Shown here piece by piece: positions 45,979 to 56,651 of a DNA stretch of 64,000 bases (positions are counted from its first letter, which is position 1; every line of letters begins with the position of its first letter). The stretch is from Trichobilharzia regenti (Eukaryota > Platyhelminthes > Trematoda > Strigeidida > Schistosomatidae). Below the pieces are notes generated by a model that was not told the DNA's origin, made no database searches, and saw nothing but the letters and a program-made list of their open reading frames with translations. The stretch lies in the NCBI GenBank assembly GCA_944472135.2, contig OX235270.1, positions 55,867,267 to 55,931,266 of the forward strand. Direction: 5' to 3'. The position numbers were made by a program, and so were the translations under genes.

Positions 45979-46677
45979 CTCCTCGGCAAAAAAGGGATCC
46001 AACATTTTTTTCCTTCACGACCAATGCACGTTGACTTGGATGCCATTGCGAGAACCTGGGTCACACGGACAGAGCTGAAATGGAAAACAAACAGAAAAGC
46101 CAACACACCACAAGCATACCACCCACAGCACAATCTCACACATCGCTGACGACCTGCGCCTCCAGACAGAGACCTCCTTTTGACATCTTGCAACACACTC
46201 GCCACTTCCTAGAATAACTCTTGCAGAAATCAACGTGACCACAGCAGCACCTCATGATACTCTACGCACATCCTCGTATCTACTCACTACCAATTACCAC
46301 TGCAATCGCTTGTCACTCATTCTGCCTCAGTCCTAGTAACGGTGACGCATGCGAGCCTCAGTCGTTTACACTCTTTCTCCCCGGCGTGTGGGACCGCACC
46401 TAACAATTATCTCCGTATGCATTTCATTCTCAGCAATAGCCTCCCCGGCGTATACGACCCATCTGCTGTCCTTAACATCAATCAATTCATTCATGGATGT
46501 AGAAGACTCGGAACAACTTCAGAAGTAATCACGACGAAAATTTTAACAAAATTACGCAATAACAACAAGATACGAAAACAACGAGTAGACACAATGAATC
46601 CAAAAACACCAATTGATATGACACACCACACATATATACCAACGGTACACACAAACTCGCGGATCATGTCTTGATGG

Positions 46678-46932
46678 AATTTCTTTGAAGAATCGCAGGG
46701 CTAACACCAGTACGCCTACAAACCTTCACAGGTTGACCATTGTAAGTTGAAGAATGTCCAGACACAAACAAGATTATTCAACAATTAGAATAATTGGAAC
46801 TCACACAACTATTTAACACAAACATATGTACAAAATCACACAACAAGCACATTGGACTGCTCATTGATGCGCTACCCTTTGAAGAATTGTAGGACTTACA
46901 GCAGTACGCCTACAACCCTTCTCAGGTTGACG
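46678..46932. repeat. Direct repeat pair in the 3' part of element Y
   Basis: Two ~55-bp copies at about 46687-46738 and 46872-46930 share TTTGAAGAAT, then CAGTACGCCTACAA, then CCTT, then CAGGTTGAC, spaced about 187 bases apart. The second copy ends next to the gag stop codon. The function is unknown. It could be a duplicated packaging or polypurine-related region. Confidence 0.7.
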
Positions 46933-46934
46933 CC

Positions 46935-48860
46935 CTAGGTTGGAAAATCGTCGCAGAGTTCATTTGCTAACTTCCTTCTATCAGCTATATCCTCAAATCT
47001 GAACGGCAACTCGCTCATGTCATTGTATCGTAGAATACAGATGACCAACAAACACACGACGTATCTGGTCAACCAAGCGCAGAAACAGAGTAATTTACAC
47101 CAAAGATAATAACATTCAAATAGTAACTTGAAACTAGAAATGCCTTTATTCATGCAAGTCAATTTAACAATTACTCTCTCCTTTACACTTGGCTTATCCT
47201 CACTAAACTGACCATTGATATTCGTCCTTTCAAACGAACTGATACTAGCATAGTCATTGCACAAGATACTTGAGTTGATGGTCGTCTTTTTCATTGTGGA
47301 TGACAGCACCAACGACGACTGATTGATATAAGTTGATGAACTTAGCGGTGGATCAGAAGCTGTTGTTGCTCGGCTTTCAGAAATTTGTTTACCTGCAAGA
47401 CCACCACCACTGCTGTCTTTTACTATCAGCTCAGGTTTAGCAATAGCATCTGATGATAGGTGGGCTACATGCTGATCAATCACACTGACGGTCTCACAAG
47501 TATGTATGCCTTCTGCAACTGCACCTGCATTTATTTCTACTTCACGTTCAAGTTGTACAGAACCTTTGTTCAACTTAGCAGTAGTAGGCATATCCCTCAT
47601 CTCACCATGATCAACCAAAGACAAATGTGAATTATCATGATCATTGTCATAAATATTCACTTTACCATCAAGTTCATCATTTTCAAACTCTTTGTTAACA
47701 GAAGTAGACAATTTCGGTTCCTCCTCACAAATCCTAAAAGGTTTTATATCTTCACTCTGACTAGTAATACCTTGTAAACTTGTAGGATCAGAACTGCACT
47801 CTGAAGCAGTAACTCTATTCTGTGACACTCTATTCAACAATGGCTTACCAGTTGCAACTACAGACTTCCTGACCGCACCGTTATCGTCACACAATTCGGA
47901 GTCAGACCTGGAGTTTACATTTAGCTTATCACTGAACTTGCTCACTGGTTCACAGTTCACCTTTGTATGCACTTCTTGCAAACGTGTGAAACACAACCGT
48001 GTTTGTCTTCCACCTTGTAACTTATCTGTTGTGCATGTACTATGAAACCTGTTACACTCAATAGGTCTATGTGCATAACTAGACATCATGGAGCCTTCTC
48101 GATATCCACCTCTCTGAGGCCTACTCGTCATCAATGATTGCATTTTGCTCTCAGACTGCTCTATTCTAGGGGTGAGATGTAATAGACTGGCAAACTTGCT
48201 CAAAGATTGATTGACACTATCTTTTACTAGTTTCAGGATATCATCAAATTTCGGCTCGATACCCTCATCCTCCATACGGGAGCTCATCTTCACCCACTTC
48301 CTTTGCAGTCGAGTAGGTAGACGTCTTGCTATTACTTCCTGTATGAAACTCGAGTTGAGGTCACTCATGCGATTCATCGAAGTCATTCCATTCTTGTAAA
48401 TTAGCAAATTATCTAAAAACTCAGTGAGTGCCTGGGAGTCATCCTGTAATTGACCACCACTATTCTTAACAGCCTCGAATAATTTCCCTGGAATCATCGA
48501 AGGTCTTCCAAACCTTTGACGTAATATGCTCATAGCCTCGTAGTAGCCCTCTTTTAGCTTCATAAACTTACAGCACTGTATAGCTCTTGAAGCATCTCCA
48601 GTGCAATATCTCATCAAATACATTAACTTCAATTCATCATTTAATAAAAAACCACTCAACATGATCTCAAACTCCTTTACAAATTGTAAATAATCAGCCG
48701 GGTTTCCATCAAAACACCGTGGTTCAAATTTAGGGAGTTTGATATTCCTATTATCCCTGAATGGCGAAACAGTAACATCAACCATGTCATGCTTAACATC
48801 AGACACATCGTTACAATTAACAGACAAGTCAACATGACTTACTTTCCTGTTTGCATCCAA
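46935..48860 (-). CDS. Gag-like protein of element Y with hydrophobic C-terminus
   Basis: A 641-codon frame. Residues about 40-200 match the DUF1759 gag core of BEL/Pao elements: KLPKFEPRCFDGNPADYLQF, then DASRAIQCCKF, ILRQRFGRP and VIARRLPTRLQRKWVK. No zinc knuckle and no protease motif follow. The middle is acidic and Ser-rich. Near residues 578-612 there is a strongly hydrophobic, Cys/Leu/Trp/Tyr-rich stretch (LLFECYYLWCKLLCFCAWLT) and a charged tail. The original start is probably the ATG at 48888-48890, as in element X, but a TAG at 48867-48869 (Gln in X) now blocks it, so the listed start is the next Met. Otherwise the frame is intact, which suggests selection or recency. Confidence 0.85.
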   Translation of the reverse strand: MDANRKVSHVDLSVNCNDVSDVKHDMVDVTVSPFRDNRNIKLPKFEPRCFDGNPADYLQFVKEFEIMLSGFLLNDELKLMYLMRYCTGDASRAIQCCKFMKLKEGYYEAMSILRQRFGRPSMIPGKLFEAVKNSGGQLQDDSQALTEFLDNLLIYKNGMTSMNRMSDLNSSFIQEVIARRLPTRLQRKWVKMSSRMEDEGIEPKFDDILKLVKDSVNQSLSKFASLLHLTPRIEQSESKMQSLMTSRPQRGGYREGSMMSSYAHRPIECNRFHSTCTTDKLQGGRQTRLCFTRLQEVHTKVNCEPVSKFSDKLNVNSRSDSELCDDNGAVRKSVVATGKPLLNRVSQNRVTASECSSDPTSLQGITSQSEDIKPFRICEEEPKLSTSVNKEFENDELDGKVNIYDNDHDNSHLSLVDHGEMRDMPTTAKLNKGSVQLEREVEINAGAVAEGIHTCETVSVIDQHVAHLSSDAIAKPELIVKDSSGGGLAGKQISESRATTASDPPLSSSTYINQSSLVLSSTMKKTTINSSILCNDYASISSFERTNINGQFSEDKPSVKERVIVKLTCMNKGISSFKLLFECYYLWCKLLCFCAWLTRYVVCLLVICILRYNDMSELPFRFEDIADRRKLANELCDDFPT

Positions 48861-49035
48861 GACACTCTATCCCTTCTTTGACCCAGGCATTGTTGAACTT
48901 GACCCAATTCCAAAAAAGTTCCAGATATTGCTTGTTCAAAGAGGACTTGACCGGCACCAGGAAAGATGAACGGTGGCTATCCAAACTTTCACCAACTGTC
49001 TGAATCCGCTAAAGTCTGTTTCGACCATCAGAAAC

Positions 49036-49393
49036 TGTCAGCCACGTCTCATAAACCGTTAATGCCCAGCTCTTGCTACGCTCGGGCCCACGCTGTTCCT
49101 TGAAGTTTTCAGAAACGCTTAGTTATAACGGACGCAAAAACCAAAACACCGATTGGCCGCTTGATATTTCTTTATTGTAACACCAACATATAAAAAATAT
49201 TTCTACTAAGGTCTGTGAACAAATATTACAATAATAAATCATAAGATTACTTCTGATGGTTTGCTACTGACTTCTTTCTGAACAGCGACCGATGAGACGA
49301 TGACTGTCGTATTGATGCCTCCGCGAAAATTGGGGAAGTTGATTTTGAGCAAACAACCAAGAATTGATCGTTCAATCTTCAACTCCATTGACA
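49036..49393 (-). repeat. 5' LTR of element Y (type B, 358 bp)
   Basis: It has minus-strand ends TGTCA...TGACA, the same 358-bp length as its partner, and is followed on the minus strand by the leader (GTTTCTGATGG...). A primer-binding site was not identified with confidence. Its outer edge abuts a truncated LINE ORF1 on the same strand. Confidence 0.85.
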
Positions 49394-50865
49394 AGTATGA
49401 TAATCTATGGTATTACTATTGGTATTAGGTGTGTATAAGGTGTTTTCTATCTGTCGGGGAAGAAGCAGTTTCCCTGTTGTAAGGTGTTCGCTATACCAGC
49501 AAGGAATTGGTCTGATATCATGTGTGCTACGTGCATGATCCCTGGCGTTTCTGCCAGTTGTCACCGGAGAAAATTTCGTTCATATGAGTTAGCTAGATCC
49601 GTGTAGTCTGCATAGTTATAACCGAAATGTGTGATCGGGGTGTTTTTGTGTGCATATAACTTAGATCCCTGTGTCTGGTTAGAGTACTTCCTAGGCCATA
49701 ATGAGCATTGTGCTGAAATTGGCATGTGTCCTCTACTGAATGCATGAGAATTATGACAGAGCACTATATGTGTTTTTGGACTAACGTCTGTATTCTCAAA
49801 CTGATGTTTCCTGTACATCATGGATCAGGGTGCATTCGTAAGGGGCTGAGGAACTTCGTGTTTTCGAAGTGGTTGGGGAGATATGTGACGATTGTTTTTC
49901 GTTATCATAGGACTGGTAGTGGAAGTCGGAAATGAGTATGCTTCTATGGTAAGTGAATTCTGTCTGACTTGAGGAAGATGACTGGGTTTAGATGATTGTC
50001 TATCAGTAGAATGAGCTAGTGACCCTTTTGAAACTTTCGTACCTATGGGCTTTAGTGTTCCGGGTCTAACGTTTGGTTTAGCTTTATCCGTATTAGTCGG
50101 CTTGTGTAATTTGGGCTGCTGGTGATTAGTAAGATTTCCTAATGAACTGGATTTCTGTTGAATAGTCTCAACAGTGTTTTTGGTGTTCCTAACGGAAATA
50201 GGGCGTTTATCATATCGCCTTGTATTTACGCCTACCTGGGTGGTCACATATGATTGCTGCTTCACAGTAGCCGGGCTAAGAGGTTGTGAGGTATATGACT
50301 TCTGGAGAGATCCAAAGTGTACAACTGAATTCAGCTTATACTTTTTCGAGGGTTTGGCATTAGTGCCAGTGTTCAAGGGATGCACGTCAATACTGTGATC
50401 TGTTGACATTTCTATGTCTGAAATTTCAGTATTTAGAGCGAAGTCTTCAATAGTTGCTTGACTACTGTTAGTTTGTGTATGCGATATTATCTGATGCTCT
50501 TGGTCATCAGGCAATACAACGAGGGAAGAATTAACATCGGTTGTCTTATTGGGGTTGTCTTCATTTAGTTTACCTGCGCGGCATCGTCTTTGGCAAGAAG
50601 TCAAATCAGGTAAAATCCCGATATTGGTGTAGGGTGTTGAGGAGCCAAGAGTTATACGAGACTCCAAAAATTTCTTAGCTAGGGCAACAGACTTAAATTT
50701 GGAGAGTACAGGACATGGGTGGTTTGCGGATTTCTTACGAAGACGCAGAACCTGGCAGTCAGATACTGAAATGTTGCACGGCTGTAGACAGATTGCTTTA
50801 AGTTTGATAATAGGTAAATTGTCTGGTAAGTTATATCCTGAGACATTATATGCAAGTCTCACAAC
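49394..50865 (-). pseudogene. CR1-like ORF1 fragment, inverted copy of the element B family
   Basis: Both ends are truncated. On the minus strand it matches element B from about 34015 to 35480 almost without gaps, encoding VSGYNLPDNLPIIKLKAICL, SVSDCQVLRLRKKSANHPCP and onward (345-codon frame at 49825-50862, then MMYRKHQFENTDVSPKTHIV). Here the A-run that is frameshifted in element B is intact. It is cut at 49394 by the 5' LTR of element Y. Confidence 0.85.
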
Positions 50866-51149
50866 AAATAAAAATGATTAGTGAATCAAGCTACAATTTA
50901 AAGAAAAACGCTGAACGTGCTGGCTACACACATTTCTCCATGAAGTGTCATAGCCTGTATGTTTCTCCACAAAGTAAAACTCGTTGGCTTGCTGATAACC
51001 TTCTAGAGAATAATCAATACAAGCCTGTTTCAGAGTCTCCATAATTTTTTAGTCACTATCAACCGAATAGCCAAGAATTAATACTCCTCTCCAAATAATT
51101 ATGATATCCGCATGCCGAGAGTAAGTGCAAAATTGAAGTTGAACTTGGG
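50866..51149. other. No recognised feature
   Basis: Unassigned sequence between the LINE ORF1 fragment and the solo LTR. It ends in the GAACTTGGG that forms the left copy of the LTR target duplication. Confidence 0.4.
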
Positions 51150-51516
51150 TGTCAGTGTAGTTCAAGAGTGAATGTCCGATTCATGGTTGTTTGCCTAAAC
51201 CCAACTCCTCCATAATTTTCGCAGGAGTCATCAATCCAACAGCCATCGTCTCATCGTTTGCTGTGCAGTGAAAGACCGAAAACTATCAGAAGTACTATCG
51301 TGATTTATTGTTATAACATCTAATCTTAGACCTTGTGTGTAATAACCTTATTGTTGGTTACGTGTTGGCGTGAGAATACAGGATTATGGAGTCGCCAATC
51401 TTTGTTCTGGCTTTCGCGTTTGTTAATACAAAGTGTTTCTGAAAGTCTTTGAGGGACGGTGTGAGGTCTAGCGTAGTAAGAGCTGGACATTTACATTTTC
51501 TGAGATTCGTCTGACA
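51150..51516 (+). repeat. Solo LTR of the element X (type A) family
   Basis: 367 bp with ends TGTCA and TGACA. It is flanked by TTGGG on the left (51145-51149) and CTGGG on the right (51517-51521), a 5-bp target duplication with one difference. No internal sequence follows, so it is the product of recombination between the two LTRs of a former full element. It is the same length as the 5' LTR of element X and close to it in sequence. Confidence 0.85.
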
Positions 51517-52559
51517 CTGGGCGAATTGACAATAACTGGTGTTGATTATCGCTACCCTGTAGAAACTACTAACCTGTGGAGTCATCATATATTAGAGAAA
51601 CTTTGAGTGGATTTGCGAGGTGTTTCATCTGTGTTATGTTTTAGCAAGAAGTTCTTTGTATGACAGATGGGAGTAACTTGCGTCCACATTTACAGCGGAG
51701 TCTTAATTCTAAAGAAAATCCGAATAACTATGCAACACATTACAGTCTTCATAAATAAGATATTTGTTTTGCTCTCTGATCACCTTAACTTGCCTAATAC
51801 AAAGCTCTTATGCCAATAATCCAGCCCTCAGCTTAAGATTGTGACAAAGCATTTAGTTTCACTAGGAATACTGACTCGCTTTGGTCTGAGCACAGGAAAA
51901 AGGTCTCTGCGTCCAACCATTCGGCTGACAAAACTCATTTGAGATAAATGCAGTCACGCAAACCTCTAAAGATATGGAAAAGACAATTATTCCTAAATGA
52001 ATTTGGGGTTCCTTTAAACAACTATAACATTAAAACTCCAAATAACCTCAACGTGGCCCTTAGGCACTCTTAGCATAAAACGGGTGGGTAGAGTATTCCC
52101 AAAAAGTTGGACAGTAAGCCCCGTCCACCAGCATCTCTTTCCTTGGACAGTTCAAGGGCAGAGAAAACTTTGTTCACAAGGAGAAAGCCATGTTGTATGA
52201 TTCATTGTCCGTGCATAACTACAAAGGGACTCATCAAAATTGGGGACTAAACATGTGGAATAAGCGAAGTCGCTATCCTTACAACCATCTACTCCATGTG
52301 TGTGAAGATAGACGAACAGAGACCATGCATCCTGTTTGTATAATGGATAGGTCACTCATTATCCATGATGTCTTGAATCACTCTATCCACCATTACACTC
52401 TGACCACACAATATTTTCCAATATTAACAATGTTTTTGTGAACTACTTTCAGAGTTACAACAACCTTTTGTATTTCCTAACGCATGAGAAGCAACACCGT
52501 CTGGGTTTTCATTCAAATGGAAATCCTAAGAGGTCTCATAATGATGGATAAGTGGCATA
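51517..52559. other. No recognised gene; possibly older LINE relic
   Basis: No convincing domain was read here. The first part of the old element A-type LINE may extend into it, because recognisable endonuclease sequence appears from about 52560. Confidence 0.35.
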
Positions 52560-53236
52560 TGCTGAATACCCAAAACCTTTCAAGCCATTAAATCTGAATT
52601 TGGTTTGTACACATAGTTTGAAAGTGCAACTGTTTGAGAACGTCGATGGGAAGAAAAGATAATGATCTTAATGTAATGTCATCAAAACTGGATTCCGTCC
52701 TAGCTAGTGACTAGTTACTAGTGCAAAACGTTCAAATTTTAGCCCTTTAAGGTATCAACGACCATGTGGGCATAGTATTCGATGTGGTTTCTTGCAAGTG
52801 CTTGCCGTAGGCTGCTGCGCGGTCGCGTCTACGCTAAAGTAGAGCCGAAATGCGGAGACTTGTCTGACGCAGAATGATAGGCAGGCTTGGTCCGGCTGTC
52901 AGTGAAGGAACTTTGAGAAGTGATAAAATAGATCCCTCAGCAATCTCAGATACCACTCCTCTAGTCACAGTAAAACCTAGGAAGGAATCCTCATGGCTAA
53001 AAATGGCACGCGGTGGAAACAAGACCTACCAAACAGGGGGCGTGTGCGTTAGGGTGACTAAGTAATCAATATCACACCAGCTTGGAAATGGCAGAAACAT
53101 TTAGTTGAGCCTTTGAGAAGCAGAGGGTTTATTCGCATTTTAGGTGTTACCCTCATAAGCTATGTGGACCACGCTGCTAACTTCTCGAAAGAAAAGCCAG
53201 TAGGCGCACTCCAAAGTAACTCAGCAATGATACTAC
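52560..53236 (+). pseudogene. Old CR1 relic, part 1: endonuclease and linker
   Basis: Degenerate matches to element A ORF2 include LNL...ENVDGKK, SSKLDSVLASD...LLVQNVQIL, NDHVGIVFDVV and AISDTTPLVTVKPRKESSWL (in A: SSKLDYILTSDQLLVEKVQI, AISDTVPLVTTQPKRKTSWL). Many stops and frameshifts are present. The relic is on the plus strand and continues after the solo LTR. Element A itself is inverted and 25 kb away. Confidence 0.75.
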
Positions 53237-53534
53237 TGTAACAACAGAGGACAAGGGCTGGCAACAGATGGTTTTATTACGGAAATCAGCATGTATTTAT
53301 ATATATTTCATGCACATTATTATAGTTTATTCAATCAGATAAACACATTCTCCTGATTGGCTGTTTCTGGTTCCTCGGAAAGTTAAGCCATATATCTGCG
53401 AATCTTATTTGCCCACGTTAAGTCTGCTGTGATTGGTTGCTGAATCAGCCTTCTTCATATTTTCTCACGGCCAATATTAGTGACCTAGGCATTGACGTAA
53501 ATTAATGTCTACCAATTGGCCTGCTCTCACCACG
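53237..53534 (-). repeat. Solo LTR related to the miniature LTR element, TSD CTAC
   Basis: 298 bp, reverse-complement match to the 326-bp LTRs at 56326 and 57073, with shared TGTAACAACAG, CCACGTTAA and CCTGCTCTCACCAC. The flanks are CTAC (53233-53236) and CTAC (53535-53538), a perfect 4-bp duplication. Removing the LTR and one CTAC restores collinearity of the LINE relic with element A. It is more diverged than the pair at 56-57 kb, so it is an older insertion. Confidence 0.85.
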
Positions 53535-53880
53535 CTACGAAAGATTTGAAACTCAACTCTGGAACTTCACCAGGTTGTGAAGTCATTCGGTCATCTGTTC
53601 TGAAACAGTGCTGTAAAGCTCTCTGCATACCCATATGTCACCTATTTCAACACTTTACGGATTCAGGGGAATCGCCAAAGAAGTGGAAGAGAGGCATTGT
53701 TTCTGCTCTCCTCAAGGGTGCGGATTGTCAAAACGCTACGAGTTATAGACCGTATGCGCTAATCCCAGTTTTGTTCAAGGCACTGGAAAGTTCGACTGAT
53801 GGTCAGATTGGGTGACATCTCCACAGGACCAACATGCTGGATGAAGCGCAACGTGGTTCCAGGATTATGTCTGACAAATT
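53535..53880 (+). pseudogene. Old CR1 relic, part 2: first reverse-transcriptase motifs
   Basis: It encodes GTSPGCEVIRSSVLKQCCKA, KKWKRGIVSALLKGADCQNA, TSYRPYALIPVLFKALES and, after a frameshift, EAQRGSR, matching element A (KSPGCDDIRPSVLKQC, REWKRAILSPIFKGGDRQNA, SYRPVALLPVVSKVLES, EAQHGFR). It breaks at about 53880 in front of a T-run. Confidence 0.85.
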
Positions 53881-54075
53881 TTTTTTCTAAAATCAAAAGA
53901 GGAGTATTTCGCCAGGGCCTAGCAGATTCAAAGGTGGGAGGGTGGTGACTGCTATTCAGGGGATATGATGGTGGGGGCTTAACAGAACCACCCTTATCTG
54001 TGGGAATGCACTCTACTGCTAAGGCTCCTGAGGATGAATTACTTCAAAAAAAAATAATAAATAAAATATAAAATA
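53881..54075 (+). repeat. Unclassified G-rich retroposed fragment with A-rich tail
   Basis: A G-rich block (GTGGGAGGGTGGTGACTGCT, then GATGGTGGGGGC) ends in CAAAAAAAAATAATAAATAAAATA. It replaces the expected LINE relic sequence and resembles a G-rich stretch near 42665-42740. It is probably a SINE or LINE 3' end. The family was not recognised. Confidence 0.35.
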
Positions 54076-55092
54076 AATGCTGCCTATATGTCACAGCTTG
54101 CGTGCAAAGTCTTTGAAAAAAATGGCTCATGGTACGATTTCTCTACTTCAGGAGGACATCTAACTGTATAAATCAGAACAATAGCATAAATCAGCATTAC
54201 TATATTCCTCTTTTCTTTTAAATAACTTAAGTTCTTTGGCATTTGGATTTCACTTCTTCAGTTATTATTCCCAACATTACCCTATTTAGGAGTGAAAACC
54301 ATAATTCGTTCGCCCTAATTTTAACTTTTTTTATTATTGTTCTATACTTCAGTTGTTGTTTACTACTATAAACTTAAACTAACCGTTAGTATGTAACACT
54401 ATAAAACTCAATGACTAGAAATTCCTAGTAATAAAAAAGGAGAATAAACCCTGCGGTTATCGCATATTGTTTACTTAAATTATTATTATCTGCTGGCTGC
54501 TCCTGTTTTCTTCACTTCTCGAAGGTATTGCACTGAAGCACTGCTAATGGACAGTAATCCTAATTTCTACATTTGTATTACTTGAGCGGTATGCAGAACA
54601 TTGTTAGCACTTCCGATGAACAACGGAACAAATTCCATTCTGAATTCTGTTCAACATCGTAAAGTTAACTTTGCGACCAGTTGGTCCCTTCTATCTGCTA
54701 ATACCAATATAATGCTGTACTTACCATCTAATGTGGATTTTTATAAACTTTCGAACCCTTATTGATTGATAAAATGATAAGAATAACGGTCTGGATCCAG
54801 TGTGGCTTACTCCAGCACATGTATATCACCTCTCTTCTTACATTCCATTAACGCAAAATTTCATAATTCCCGCATGAATCTGACTCACTATGAGTATATT
54901 AAATATTATAATTTAGACTTGAACCAAAATCTTATATTCTATTCTTATAAAGTTTCTAGAGGTCATTTTCCAATTTTTAATTTCATAAAACAGTGTTCAA
55001 TTTCAGACTGCACTTGTCTAATATGATCATGCCTGTACAAACGGTATGTGAATCATGTAAATGCTTAATTTATGTGAAATATATATTATTAT
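54076..55092 (+). mobile_element. CR1-like LINE 3' end
   Basis: The last part carries the family 3' signature: GATCATGCCTGTACAAACGG (from about 55025), a TAAAT/ATTTA hairpin and an ATATATTATTATTA tail ending near 55092. The 5' limit is uncertain. Sequence back to about 54800 looks like LINE 3' UTR, and earlier sequence is unassigned. There are no coding remnants. Confidence 0.5.
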
Positions 55093-55879
55093 TAAATCTG
55101 TTATCATCTTTGAATGAATGGACATCATAATTGTATGTGAGTCTCAATCCACGTGGTCTTCCTCAACTTCATGCAGGTATCTAGCAGTTCGTTATGATCT
55201 CTTTCGCTTAGGAGGGTATTGATGATCCATTTGTCTCACTGTTGCAGGACAACCTGGGCGAAATGGAAATATGCACCATCGTCAGATGCATTCAGGTAAT
55301 TCGGTACATTTCGGCACCAAAAGTATCACAGAGCTCTGTAGTGGGGCCATTGAAGTTATAGATTTTATCGGTGGCCTATTGTACCATTTAAAATGCTTGG
55401 CTCTTACCCAAACTGAAGGCCTAAAGATTTGAAGATCATTCTTGTGCTGGGAAGACAATGACAGGCCTCAGCCAGATGATAAAATACTGAACGATTGAAC
55501 AGTTGTCAGTAGGATGTCTTGTAGAAGCTGGTGTTGACTTTCAAGGATATGACAGTATATGCTGACGCGAAATTGTTTTACGCACAACGCCTATAGTGTT
55601 TGTTCCACGTAGACCAAAGGCAAAGCAAAACACTGAATCGATCGTCCAAGATACTAAGCATATTCCGGGACCAAACTCGTAGTGCGACGATGACTGTTTA
55701 ACTAACTAGGGATCATCCACGAACGAACGTAACACGATGGCGTGCCAAATGGCGTGGATGATTAATCGCGAGCCTTCAGCTAAACAGGCCGACTTAAATG
55801 GTGAAGTTCAGCATCCGATGTTCAGTCATGAATGCCGTGGAAAATAACTTTGGGAAATTACCCACTGCTGCAGACTTAG
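55093..55879. other. No recognised gene; probably eroded LINE relic
   Basis: It lies where the reverse-transcriptase core of the old relic should be, but no catalytic motif could be read. Either the core is too eroded or other fragments have replaced it. Confidence 0.35.
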
Positions 55880-56325
55880 ATCGTGATAGTAATACAAAGC
55901 ATCATTACGTGAGCTGCAGACTGTAAGTTACAGTACTTGTGAAGTCACAGGGAGACGGAAAAATGTAAACAAATATGAACTCGCGGGTGATTTTGTGTGG
56001 GCATATCCTATCCCACTTTATACATAGGCCATGAGGTGCGCTCGCTGCTGATCTTTTTCTAAGTTGGTACAAGACATACTCAAGATCATGCCTTGAAGTG
56101 CATGATGTTGTGGCTTCTCGGTTAATCAGAAAAGATGACACTCTTTTCAAAAGAGTCCGAAGGTGGGAGACAAAAGGAGTGATTGGCCTATACACCATGT
56201 GATGAAAAGAAAGAAAGTAACCATTTTCACACTTAGCTGCTATCAGCTTAAGGATAACCTAATTACTGACCAGAATATTACAAGCGATTAGAATCATAGC
56301 AACAAAGATGTCCTACCATTACTAG
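55880..56325 (+). pseudogene. Old CR1 relic, part 3: reverse-transcriptase thumb/C-terminal region
   Basis: Broken matches to the element A C-terminus: AGDF/AYPI (A: GDVARAYAVI), LAADLFLSWYKTYSRSCLEV (A: LTPELFLMLYKTYVRPHLEV), RWETKGVIGL (A: RRATKGVVGL). The relic runs into the TSD of the miniature LTR element (CTAG at 56322-56325). Confidence 0.8.
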
Positions 56326-56651
56326 TGTGGTGAGAGCAGGCTGCTAGCCGATTGGTTGGCACTAATCTACGTTAAGGTCTAGGTCACTAATGTGGGCCGT
56401 GAGAAGATATGAACAAGCCTGAGTCAACAACCAATCACAGCAAAGTTAACGTGGCAAAATATGATTCGCAGAGAGAACTCTATTTGTCAAGGAATCCCGA
56501 AACAACCAATCAGAAGCCTGCGTTTGTCTACCTAAACAACCAATCAGATGACTGCGCTTGTCTATAAAAATGTAGTTGAAAGATGTATAAATACGTGTTG
56601 ATTTTCATAATAAAACGATCTGTAGCCTGGCCCTTGTCTTCTGTTGTTACA
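56326..56651 (+). repeat. 5' LTR of the miniature LTR element (326 bp)
   Basis: Ends TGTGG...TTACA. It carries four CCAAT/ATTGG-type boxes (GCCGATTGGTTGG, AACCAATCACAG, AACCAATCAGAAG, AACCAATCAGATG), a TATA box TATAAATA (56586-56593) and AATAAA (56609-56614). It is nearly identical to the 3' LTR, so the insertion is fairly recent. Confidence 0.9.

Larger units (their letters stand above)
45621..49393 (-). mobile_element. BEL/Pao-type LTR element Y with gag but no pol
   Basis: Reading on the minus strand: 5' LTR (49393-49036), leader, gag-like frame (48860-46935), a ~950-bp 3' non-coding part with a direct repeat, and 3' LTR (45978-45621). Total 3.77 kb. There is no protease, reverse transcriptase or integrase and no room for them, so it must depend on another element. 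Flanking bases do not match (CTTAA at 45616-45620, AGTAT at 49394-49398), so the usual 5-bp duplication is absent. The left flank is element X and the right flank is a LINE. This points to recombination between two copies, or to deletion after insertion. Confidence 0.85.

Noticed and set aside
45957..46674. Short frames in the 3' part of element Y as a pol or env gene
   Set aside because: None has a protease, polymerase, integrase or signal-peptide-like motif, and the frames differ in strand. The region is treated as non-coding.
55905..56198. Minus-strand 97-codon frame
   Set aside because: It is the antisense of the old LINE relic. The equivalent antisense frame exists opposite element A at 27556-27816.
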